Origin: Winogradskyella ludwigii
Lineage (GTDB): Bacteria > Bacteroidota > Bacteroidia > Flavobacteriales > Flavobacteriaceae
DNA: 64,000 nt
Assembly: GCF_013403985.1 (NCBI RefSeq)
Contig: NZ_JABFDF010000006.1
Location: forward strand, 186,001 to 250,000
Direction of reading: 5' to 3'
Positions 1 through 7,010 of this stretch are shown here, in pieces. The notes under the pieces are model-generated. The model was given only the letters and a program-made list of their open reading frames with translations. It was not told the DNA's origin and ran no database searches. Made by a program: the position numbers and the translations under genes. Each line of letters opens with the position of its first letter. Position 1 is the stretch's first letter.

Positions 1-1746
1 TATTTGTTCGGTTCCAAAACCTTTAGTATCTAACGTAGCATTGCCACAACCTTGACACGTCTTTAACATAGATGAATTGTAACCACAATAATGACAGCGT
101 AATTGATCGCGATATTGATGATATGTTAAACTCACATCACAGTTTGGACATTGTGGCGATGTACCACAAGTTGTACATTCTATAATAGGAGAATAACCAC
201 GACGATTTTGAAATAAAATAATCTGAAACCCTTCATCCAAAGTCTCTGTCATTTCTTGAATAAGCCGATCACTAAAATGACCTTTCATGCGTTTACGCTT
301 ATATTTATCTGCCAAGTCTACGAGTTCAATATCTGGCATCATTACGTTGTTGTAACGTGTATTTAATTCTACCAAACCATATTTACCTTGAGTGGCGTTA
401 AAATAGCTTTCTAAACTTGGAGTCGCAGATCCTAAAAGTGTTTTTGCTTTAAATATATGCGACAATACAATGGCTGCATCTCTTGCATGATATCTTGGAG
501 CAGGATCAAATTGTTTATAGGATGACTCATGTTCTTCATCGACAATGATTAATCCTAAATTTATAAATGGCAATAATAATGAAGAACGTGCGCCAATAAT
601 AACTTGAGCTTTCTCTGAATTAGACAACATATTTTGCCACACCTCTACTCTTTCGTTGCCTGAATATCTAGAATGAAACACTGCTACTTTTTCTCCAAAA
701 TAATCTTGAAGTCTATTTACTAACTGTGTTGTTAAAGCTATTTCTGGTAATAAATACAAAACCTGTTTTCCAAGTTCTAATTGTTTTTGAATGAGCTGCA
801 CATAGATTTCAGTTTTACCTGAAGACGTCACGCCATGTAACAAGGCTACTGATTTTTCTTTAAAGCTTTCTTCTATTTGTTCATAGGCATTTTGCTGCGC
901 CTCACTTAAACGTTTAGCATCCGCATCACCGTCTCCATCAAACTGAACACGATCGACCTGAATATGATACTCTTCTAAAATATTTTTATCGATTAACGAT
1001 TTAACTATCGATGTTGATGCTCCACTACGTTCTGTTAAATCGGTAACTTTTATGGGTTGCTTTAGTGAAGCTTCCATTGTAAATAACGTTAACACCACTT
1101 CGCGTTGTTTTGGTGCACGACTTAATGCTTCTAATAATTCTTGTAACTTTTCTTGCGATTTATGATTGCTATGCAGTTTTACATAACGCACTAATTTAGG
1201 TGTGTATTTTTCGTAGAGTTCTTCTTGCAAATTCACCACACCTTTTTCTACCAAGCTATTAATAATAGGCAAAACCCGCTTTTTATCTAATATAGAAACA
1301 ACATCATTAATTTTTAATGATGATTGATGTTGTAAGGCTTCATAAATTAAGAATTCTTCGTCTTTTAAATCGGATCCTTGTATGGTTACTTTTTCATTTC
1401 TAGAAATAACAGTTTCACTTTCTAATAAAAAAGCATTTGGCATTGCTGCTCGCATCACCTCACCCAAACTACACATGTAATAGCCAGAAATCCATTCCCA
1501 ATGTTTAATTTGATTTTCCGTTATCACCGGAGAATCATCTAAAATCTGATGAATAGTTTTAGCATCGTAAGCCGTTGGTGGATTCTGATGAATTTTATAA
1601 ACTAAGGCTGTATAAATCTTACTCTTACCAAATGGTACAGCAACACGCATTCCTATAGTTAAAAACTTGGATTCTGCTTCCGTAATATGATACGTAAATG
1701 CTTTTTGAAGTGGAATTGGTAATATGACGTCTATAAAATGCAACAT
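1..1746 (-). CDS. priA: Primosomal protein N' (PriA helicase), 3' end outside window
   Basis: Replication-restart DNA helicase that reloads the replisome at stalled forks. Read by hand from the ATG at 1746, the frame stays open to base 1, giving 582 residues without a stop, so the C-terminus lies outside the window. Visible motifs: Walker A GVTSSGKT at residues 305-312, DEEH box at 403-406, and a run of eight cysteines in four CxxC-like pairs from about residue 522 (CTTC, CPNC, CHYC, CQGC) that form the PriA zinc domain inserted between the helicase lobes. The start overlaps the stop of the upstream DUF2147 gene by one base (TAATG), suggesting translational coupling. Identification is firm; only the missing end is unknown. 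Confidence 0.95.
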   Translation of the reverse strand, partial: MLHFIDVILPIPLQKAFTYHITEAESKFLTIGMRVAVPFGKSKIYTALVYKIHQNPPTAYDAKTIHQILDDSPVITENQIKHWEWISGYYMCSLGEVMRAAMPNAFLLESETVISRNEKVTIQGSDLKDEEFLIYEALQHQSSLKINDVVSILDKKRVLPIINSLVEKGVVNLQEELYEKYTPKLVRYVKLHSNHKSQEKLQELLEALSRAPKQREVVLTLFTMEASLKQPIKVTDLTERSGASTSIVKSLIDKNILEEYHIQVDRVQFDGDGDADAKRLSEAQQNAYEQIEESFKEKSVALLHGVTSSGKTEIYVQLIQKQLELGKQVLYLLPEIALTTQLVNRLQDYFGEKVAVFHSRYSGNERVEVWQNMLSNSEKAQVIIGARSSLLLPFINLGLIIVDEEHESSYKQFDPAPRYHARDAAIVLSHIFKAKTLLGSATPSLESYFNATQGKYGLVELNTRYNNVMMPDIELVDLADKYKRKRMKGHFSDRLIQEMTETLDEGFQIILFQNRRGYSPIIECTTCGTSPQCPNCDVSLTYHQYRDQLRCHYCGYNSSMLKTCQGCGNATLDTKGFGTEQI

Positions 1747-2171
1747 TATTCTACGCGTTTCCAATATTGTGTTCTGTAAAAGAAAGCCAAATAACCTCTT
1801 ACTTGAAGTGTTTCTCCGTTATCCTGGAGCTTTAATCGGCATCTGTAAGTACTCCCATTTTCAGGGTTTAAAATTGTACCTCCTTCGTAAACATTATGAT
1901 TTTTAACCATATCTTCTATAAAGACTAAACCAATAATGCGGTGATTTTTTTTATCTCCTGTGCAATTAGTACATTTTCTATGTTCTACATCAGGATTAGT
2001 AACAGCAATAATTTTACCGAAAACTTTACCATCTTCTTCATAAATTTCAACTACAGATTTTGCATCTCCTGTATTATCATCTATGGTTTTCCATTTACCA
2101 ATAACGTTTTGAGCTGTGAGATTAAAAAACACCGTGAACAGAATAATAAATGCTAAAGTGTTTTTAATCAT
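1746..2171 (-). CDS. DUF2147 family secreted protein
   Basis: A 141-residue protein with an N-terminal signal peptide (hydrophobic residues 5-20, ending LTAQ) followed by a compact beta-rich domain typical of DUF2147: an early GKWKTIDD segment, a KCTNC cysteine pair near residue 67, and a closing YWKRVE. Family members are exported and of unknown function. The cysteine pair could bind a metal or form a disulphide. Its stop codon overlaps the priA start by one base. A hairpin terminator and an inverted repeat lie just upstream, so it probably has its own promoter there. Confidence 0.85.
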   Translation of the reverse strand: MIKNTLAFIILFTVFFNLTAQNVIGKWKTIDDNTGDAKSVVEIYEEDGKVFGKIIAVTNPDVEHRKCTNCTGDKKNHRIIGLVFIEDMVKNHNVYEGGTILNPENGSTYRCRLKLQDNGETLQVRGYLAFFYRTQYWKRVE

Positions 2172-2218
2172 AAGTTGTTATTTAAGGTGTTTGTTCTTCA
2201 AATGTAATGGGTTTAATT

Positions 2219-2248
2219 TAAAAAACCATCTCGATTGGAAATGGTTTT
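2219..2248 (-). terminator. Rho-independent terminator after the BrkB-family gene
   Basis: On the minus strand AAAACCAT pairs with ATGGTTTT across an 11-base loop and runs into a T-rich tract. It sits about 100 bases past the stop of the YihY/BrkB gene and before the DUF2147 gene, which suits a terminator separating the two. Confidence 0.6.
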
Positions 2249-2257
2249 TATAAACGA

Positions 2258-2292
2258 GAACATTATACTATTATTCTTCACTTGTATAATGT
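2258..2292. repeat. 10-bp perfect inverted repeat in the intergenic space
   Basis: AACATTATAC at 2258-2267 and GTATAATGTT at 2283-2292 are exact reverse complements separated by 15 bases. There is no T tract, so it is less likely to be a terminator than an operator or an RNA hairpin upstream of the DUF2147-priA pair. Function unknown. Confidence 0.45.
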
Positions 2293-2351
2293 TGCACTTT
2301 AAACCATTATAAAAATGAATTAGTCTCCTATATTTAATAATTTTCAAAGCA

Positions 2352-3320
2352 CTACAAATCCAATATTTCCTTTTTAGATTTAGGATGTTTTCTAAAATAT
2401 TGTAACGACGCATTTAGCTCATAACCTAAAAGTAAAATATTAGCGTTTAGCCATAAATACAATAGCAGAATTAATAAGGCACCAATTGAACCATAGAGTT
2501 CATTATATTTTGAAAAATTTTCAATATATATACCAAACAAATAAGACGTTAACATAATAAGCAACGTTGTAAGCAAAGCTCCTACCGAAAAGAATTTAGA
2601 GTCTCTACCTTCTTTAGTTCCAAAATAATATAACGTGGCGGTTGCTAAATACACCATGAAAACAAAGAATAAATACTTGGCAAAAATAATCCAGCCTAAC
2701 CCATAAGAACTTTCCAAAGCATCGTGACCTGTAACGGTTTCATAAAGTGGTTGAATCACGTAAATCTGAAAATAACCAAACACAGCAACGGTTAATAATA
2801 AAAGGAAAGCGAGAATTAATGCTACACCAACAGCATACACGTATTGTTTAAATATATTTCGATATAATTGTTTGTGATATGACGTTTCAAAGCCAGAAAA
2901 AACGGCATTTACGCCATTTGCCATTAAAAAAACAGACAGAATAAATACGGATGATATTAAACCACCACTACTATTACTACTCATGTCTTTAAAGATACTA
3001 TCTATAAAGAATTCTGAGGTTTGAGGTGGTAAAATTGAATTTAAAAAATCTAAGAAATCCACTCGAAAACCAGCAATTGGTATGTAAGGGATAACAATTA
3101 TTACAAATAACAAAAACGGAAAAATAGCTGTAAAAAAACTAAATGCAATTGCACTTGCTCTTGTAGTTAAAGCACCATTTACAATACCCATTGTATAAAG
3201 TTCCAACAGATCGTAGACAGATAAACCTTCAAACCCAGGTAATTTAATCTGTTTAAAAAAGCGCACAAGTAAATTTACAACCGGAATCTTATTTAATTTA
3301 TCTTCTATAAGTTTTGACAT
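2352..3320 (-). CDS. YihY/BrkB (virulence factor BrkB) family membrane protein
   Basis: A 322-residue polytopic inner-membrane protein with about six transmembrane segments, the early ones around residues 60-85, 120-140 and 155-185. It has the conserved early TTRASAIAFSFF stretch of the family and late glycine/leucine-rich segments (YGSIGALLILLLYLWLNA). The family was once called ribonuclease BN in error; its real role is unclear, with suggestions of transport or envelope function. The start ATG is well placed and the length is normal. It is oriented with nadC upstream, 63 bases away, and could be co-transcribed with it. Confidence 0.9.
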   Translation of the reverse strand: MSKLIEDKLNKIPVVNLLVRFFKQIKLPGFEGLSVYDLLELYTMGIVNGALTTRASAIAFSFFTAIFPFLLFVIIVIPYIPIAGFRVDFLDFLNSILPPQTSEFFIDSIFKDMSSNSSGGLISSVFILSVFLMANGVNAVFSGFETSYHKQLYRNIFKQYVYAVGVALILAFLLLLTVAVFGYFQIYVIQPLYETVTGHDALESSYGLGWIIFAKYLFFVFMVYLATATLYYFGTKEGRDSKFFSVGALLTTLLIMLTSYLFGIYIENFSKYNELYGSIGALLILLLYLWLNANILLLGYELNASLQYFRKHPKSKKEILDL

Positions 3321-3383
3321 TGTATAGTTTTTAGCATCTGGTTGTTAACCTCTTGCTTTATAACTTTAAATAAATATGATACC

Positions 3384-4241
3384 CTAAACGGCTTTAAGAC
3401 TTAAATCTTTATTGTAAACCGAATGCGTTAATGCGCCTGATGAAATAAAATCGACTCCACATTCTGCATATTTTCTAAGTGTATTTTCGTTAATACCTCC
3501 TGAAGATTCTGTTAAGCATTGATTGCCTATTAGTTTTACAGCTTTACGCGTATCTTCGTAATTAAAGTTATCGATAAGAATGCGGTAAACTCCACCACAA
3601 TCTAAAATTTCTTTAATTTCTTCAAGGTTTCTTGCTTCAACAATTATTTTTAAATCGCGATTAGTATCTTTTAAATACTGTTTGGTTAAATTAATTGCTT
3701 TAGAGACTCCATCTGCAAAATCGATGTGATTATCTTTTAGCATAATCATATCATACAATGCAAATCTATGATTCTCTCCACCTCCAATTTTTACAGCCCA
3801 CTTTTCAAGCGCTCTAATACCTGGAGTTGTTTTACGTGTGTCTAGAATTTTAGTTCCTGTACCTTCTAATATATCTACAAATTCTCTAGTCTTAGTTGCA
3901 ATAGCACTCATACGTTGCATAGCATTTAAAACTAAACGTTCTGCTTTAAGAATGGATTGTGAAGCGCCTTCAACATAGAAAACAATATCTCCATGTTTTA
4001 CTTTTTGTCCATCTTCAATTAAAGTTTCAACTTTCATGTTTTCATCTACATAAGCAAATACTTGCTTCGCAAATTCTACACCAGCAATAACTCCTTTGTC
4101 TTTGACTAACAATTTTGCTTTACCTTGAGCCGAAGCCGGAATACAAGCCAATGAGCTATGGTCTCCATCTCCGACATCTTCTCTGATAGCATTTGAGATA
4201 ATTAATTCTATTTCTTTATCGAATTGTGCTTTTGAAATCAT
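3384..4241 (-). CDS. nadC: Nicotinate-nucleotide pyrophosphorylase (carboxylating)
   Basis: Converts quinolinate and phosphoribosyl pyrophosphate to nicotinate mononucleotide, CO2 and pyrophosphate in de novo NAD synthesis. The 285-residue length is standard. Signature stretches are present: RKTTPGIRALEKWAV followed by GGGENHR (substrate-binding arginine, lysine and histidine), MLKDNHI, and the C-terminal barrel segment with ESSGGI and DFISSGALTHS. ATG start. The neighbours rlmH and the BrkB-family gene are unrelated in function, so this is a genomic rather than pathway association. Confidence 0.97.
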   Translation of the reverse strand: MISKAQFDKEIELIISNAIREDVGDGDHSSLACIPASAQGKAKLLVKDKGVIAGVEFAKQVFAYVDENMKVETLIEDGQKVKHGDIVFYVEGASQSILKAERLVLNAMQRMSAIATKTREFVDILEGTGTKILDTRKTTPGIRALEKWAVKIGGGENHRFALYDMIMLKDNHIDFADGVSKAINLTKQYLKDTNRDLKIIVEARNLEEIKEILDCGGVYRILIDNFNYEDTRKAVKLIGNQCLTESSGGINENTLRKYAECGVDFISSGALTHSVYNKDLSLKAV

Positions 4242-4332
4242 CTTGATATGTATTTAATGTAAAAATAGGAATTGATATTTGAAAATTTGAATAAATCTAC
4301 AGCAGTTCGCGTGAATATATCAGTAAAACGAA

Positions 4333-4340
4333 TAAATTTG
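4333..4340 (+). promoter_or_regulatory. Candidate -7 box (TAnnTTTG) for rlmH
   Basis: TAAATTTG matches the Bacteroidota sigma-A -7 consensus 77 bases before the rlmH start. I see no convincing -33 TTG at the right distance, so this is a weak call. Confidence 0.35.
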
Positions 4341-4416
4341 TATCGAGAATCATCTAAATGAGACTTCTCTATACTATTCCGAAAAAAAAATTGGAATCAT
4401 TAGAAGTGACAAACCC

Positions 4417-4890
4417 ATGAATATAAAACTCATAGCCATAGGCAAAACCGACAATAAAAACTTAATTGCACTAATTGAAGATTATTCAAAACGACTTGGG
4501 TTTTATATAAAGTTTGATTTTGAAATTATTCCTGATTTAAAAAAGGTTAAAAATTTATCTGAAGCACAGCAAAAAGATAAAGAAGGTGATCTTATTTTAG
4601 CCAAAACTCAAACATCTGATGTTTTAGTTCTTCTCGATGAAAACGGTAAACAATTTGATTCCGTCGCATTTTCTGGCTACCTACAAAAACACATGAATTC
4701 AGGGATTAAAACCTTAATTTTTGTCATTGGAGGTCCTTATGGATTTTCGGATGCCGTTTATACTAGAGCTAATGGTAAATTAGGATTATCTAAAATGACC
4801 TTTTCTCATCAAATGGTGCGTCTATTCTTTATTGAACAATTGTATAGAGGGTTTACAATTCTTAGAAATGAACCTTATCATCATCGCTAA
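4417..4890 (+). CDS. rlmH: 23S rRNA pseudouridine-1915 N3-methyltransferase RlmH
   Basis: SPOUT-class methyltransferase that modifies pseudouridine 1915 in helix 69 of 23S rRNA on assembled ribosomes, using S-adenosylmethionine. The 157-residue protein has the full family layout: N-terminal MNIKLIAIGKT, the cofactor-binding knot segment FVIGGPYGFSDAVYTRA, then FSHQMVRLFFIEQLYR and the C-terminal RNEPYHHR that contributes to the active site. The last 14 codons plus stop recur in degenerate form at 6501-6545, 1,655 bases downstream, with the BLUF and AraC genes between. In staphylococci the 3' end of this gene (orfX) is the attachment site of SCC elements. Confidence 0.97.
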   Translation: MNIKLIAIGKTDNKNLIALIEDYSKRLGFYIKFDFEIIPDLKKVKNLSEAQQKDKEGDLILAKTQTSDVLVLLDENGKQFDSVAFSGYLQKHMNSGIKTLIFVIGGPYGFSDAVYTRANGKLGLSKMTFSHQMVRLFFIEQLYRGFTILRNEPYHHR

Positions 4891-4905
4891 ACTTACGTTG
4901 AATAA

Positions 4906-5337
4906 TTAGTTACTTTCATTAATTAAATCGAGAACATTTGAACGCAATACTTCAAAAACTTCTGATTTTTTTTCAGCTTTATTTGCTGTTTCAAAATAAG
5001 ATTCAAGTAAAATTCTGCTACTCATCACTTGTTTAGAACCGCCTGAAAAATTCAACATTGCCATAGACCAATCACTCCATATTTTTTCTTTTGATGCCTT
5101 TTCTAATAGTGTTATTACGCTAAAGTGTCTATTATCGGCTTTTATATCCTTGTATAAATCTGTAATCTCTTGTTTTGGACCTTGAATCATTTGAATGAAT
5201 TTATTGCCTGAGTACACAATGCAACCTGTAATTTTATGTTTTTTATTTTTTCGCTTTGCTTTTATCAACATTAACTCAATATCCTTAGGTGAAAAATTGT
5301 CTTGAGCTTTGGATTGATATATAACTGAATAATACAT
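4906..5337 (-). CDS. BLUF-domain blue-light photoreceptor (short form)
   Basis: Residues 1-95 form a BLUF domain, which binds FAD and senses blue light. The key residues are visible: Tyr7 (in VIYQS), Asn31 (in KRKNKKH), Gln49 (in FIQMIQGP) and the late Trp90/Met92 pair (DWSMAM). These are the residues that reorganise flavin hydrogen bonding on illumination. The remaining 50 residues are a short alpha-helical tail with no enzymatic domain, so the 143-residue protein must act through a partner. It lies 21 bases downstream of an AraC-family regulator on the same strand, so that regulator is the obvious candidate partner. The stop faces the rlmH stop convergently with 15 bases between. Confidence 0.92.
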   Translation of the reverse strand: MYYSVIYQSKAQDNFSPKDIELMLIKAKRKNKKHKITGCIVYSGNKFIQMIQGPKQEITDLYKDIKADNRHFSVITLLEKASKEKIWSDWSMAMLNFSGGSKQVMSSRILLESYFETANKAEKKSEVFEVLRSNVLDLINESN

Positions 5338-5358
5338 ATTTAAAATTTATTGATTTGC

Positions 5359-6390
5359 TTAAACAGCCATTAAAAGATTAGGATTAGTAATACATTGTGA
5401 AGGTAAAACGCCATAACGTTCTTTAAATATTTTAGTAAAATAACTTCTGCTTGTAAAACCAACGCTATACACTAATTCAGAAACATTAAATTCAGTTTCC
5501 TTAATTAAATTAACGGCTTTGTCAAGTCTTTTCTCTCTCACATAACAGGATACTGTAGTATTAAAAAGATATTTAAAACCCATTTGAAGCTTTGCAGCAT
5601 TGAGCCCTGATAAGGCTACCAAACGCTCAACAGTTAAATCCTCAGAGATATTATTATTCATAAAAATCTCTAAAGCAATAATTTTGTCTATCTCCGATGG
5701 TCTAATTGGAGCTTCAGAATAATTACTTTCAGTATCCTCTCTATGGCGCTCTAATTGCGACGCAAGCGTATTTAGAATTGCTGCTTCTTTAAATAAAATC
5801 TCAGAAGACGATTCTAACATATGTTTTAATGCTTGCTGAGCATAAACAGCCGTTTTAAAGCAAATTCGACCTAAATATCTATAATTATCCTGAGAGAATG
5901 TGTGAGATAGTTTTACAAGGGCTCTATCTTGTAATTGATTAATTTTAAACTCATTTACACCTATTGAACTCACCACATTCTGATACGTTATGATATTCAC
6001 TCGTAATGGCACATTTCCTGGGAATTTAATGATGCTTTTAGAATTATTACCTCTACTTATTATAGCATTTTGTCTAAAATTTATGCGCTCATAGCCTGGC
6101 GCGTAATTAAACTTATGAGCAATAGTACCTTCTAAACAATAGATAAAATCTACGTAATGTAATTTATTTGTAAAAAAAGATAGCTCTACATCATCATTAA
6201 ACATAACATCAAAAGATAGATTAGTAATGGTATCAGTAATCTTAGAAGCAGCAATGATTCCACTACCATATTTGCTATCTATAATTAAATAATTATGACA
6301 CTTTTCTCGGTAGATTTCTGTACCGATTATTTTAGAAAGATTTGAAATATTTTCAAACATATCAATTTCTAAAAATTCTATATTGACCAT
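5359..6390 (-). CDS. AraC-family transcriptional regulator next to the BLUF gene
   Basis: A 343-residue regulator. The last ~100 residues are a double helix-turn-helix AraC domain: first unit around SEDLTVERLVALSGLN, second unit around NVSELVYSVGFTSRSYFTKIFKERYG, ending with the usual PSQ. Residues 1-220 are not recognisable as a known ligand domain by eye; the part around 80-160 reads like a cupin-type beta fold. It is the first gene of a two-gene unit with the BLUF protein. A 17-bp palindrome lies 23 bases before its start. Light-dependent control through the BLUF partner is an inference from adjacency only. Confidence 0.88.
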   Translation of the reverse strand: MVNIEFLEIDMFENISNLSKIIGTEIYREKCHNYLIIDSKYGSGIIAASKITDTITNLSFDVMFNDDVELSFFTNKLHYVDFIYCLEGTIAHKFNYAPGYERINFRQNAIISRGNNSKSIIKFPGNVPLRVNIITYQNVVSSIGVNEFKINQLQDRALVKLSHTFSQDNYRYLGRICFKTAVYAQQALKHMLESSSEILFKEAAILNTLASQLERHREDTESNYSEAPIRPSEIDKIIALEIFMNNNISEDLTVERLVALSGLNAAKLQMGFKYLFNTTVSCYVREKRLDKAVNLIKETEFNVSELVYSVGFTSRSYFTKIFKERYGVLPSQCITNPNLLMAV

Positions 6391-6412
6391 CGCATATTAT
6401 TAATTGTTTTTA

Positions 6413-6429
6413 TACTATTTAAGATAGTA
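6413..6429. promoter_or_regulatory. Palindrome upstream of the AraC gene, possible operator
   Basis: TACTAT and ATAGTA (6413-6418 and 6424-6429) are reverse complements around a 5-base centre, 23 bases before the AraC start. The position suits autoregulation. The region is very AT-rich, so a chance palindrome cannot be excluded. Confidence 0.35.
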
Positions 6430-6500
6430 AATAAATTTAATAAAAAAATAAATAAAACTATTTCTGATATTTAAATTGAATTTGAAGTCTAACCATAAAA

Positions 6501-6545
6501 AGAGGGTTTACAATTTTTAGAAATGAACATTTTCATCATACCTAA
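6501..6545 (+). pseudogene. Degenerate copy of the rlmH 3' end (att-like direct repeat)
   Basis: These 45 bases match the last 45 bases of rlmH (4846-4890) at 40 positions, in the same orientation and with the stop codon kept. They translate as RGFTIFRNEHFHHT-stop against RGFTILRNEPYHHR-stop in the real gene. Similarity stops abruptly on both sides: upstream reads ccataaaa against tgaacaattgtat, and downstream also diverges. The result is a pair of direct repeats 1,655 bases apart flanking exactly the BLUF and AraC genes. It could be a leftover of site-specific insertion at the rlmH end or of a partial duplication. Confidence 0.8.
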
Positions 6546-6581
6546 AACTACAAACCCTCTCCAATTAAACGTCGTAATTGT

Positions 6582-6881
6582 TTAATGTGTTTTATATACT
6601 TCTTTTCGTTTTTTTAATTGTTTTGTTAAATCATTAATCGTTTCTGTCATAGCCATTTCATAATTCTTCTCATTAGAAGTTGCAAAAATTCGAGGACCTG
6701 GCAAGCTCAATTCTATATTACATATTTTACCTGCATTATGATCTTTCTCATCAAGTTTAAAATATACTTGAGCTGAAATAAGAAACTCAAATTTAGTAGC
6801 TAATTTTTCTAATTTTTCTTCTGTCAATGCAGAAAGCGTATCACTTGCATCAAGGTTTACATATTGAAAATTTACCGTCAT
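6582..6881 (-). CDS. hpf: Ribosome hibernation promoting factor, short form (HPF/RaiA family)
   Basis: A 99-residue beta-alpha-beta-beta-beta-alpha protein of the HPF/YfiA family, which binds the 30S decoding centre and silences ribosomes in stationary phase. Features seen are the N-terminal QYVNLDAS strand, the helix SALTEEKLEKLATKFE, the central KICNIELSLPG strand and the lysine-rich C-terminus LTKQLKKRKE. It lacks the C-terminal dimerisation domain of long HPF, so it belongs to the short class, as is common in Flavobacteriaceae. It is separated from the AraC gene by about 190 bases that include the rlmH-end copy. Confidence 0.92.
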   Translation of the reverse strand: MTVNFQYVNLDASDTLSALTEEKLEKLATKFEFLISAQVYFKLDEKDHNAGKICNIELSLPGPRIFATSNEKNYEMAMTETINDLTKQLKKRKEVYKTH

Positions 6882-7010
6882 AATCTATATCGTTTAAATG
6901 AATAATTCTTTTGACTAAGTTACAAAACTTAAGTTTTTTTATAACTGATAAATCTCATAAAAAATACCCAAAGTTTTATAAAAATTTAAAATCATATGTT
7001 CAAAAAAATC

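Noticed and set aside
2213..2413. A 66-residue frame on the minus strand overlapping the BrkB-family gene
   Set aside because: Out of frame with the gene it overlaps, spans the terminator region and has no recognisable features.
4891..6500. A full SCC-like mobile element between the rlmH-end copies
   Set aside because: Only two genes are present and no recombinase, so I call a cassette-like remnant rather than an element able to move itself.
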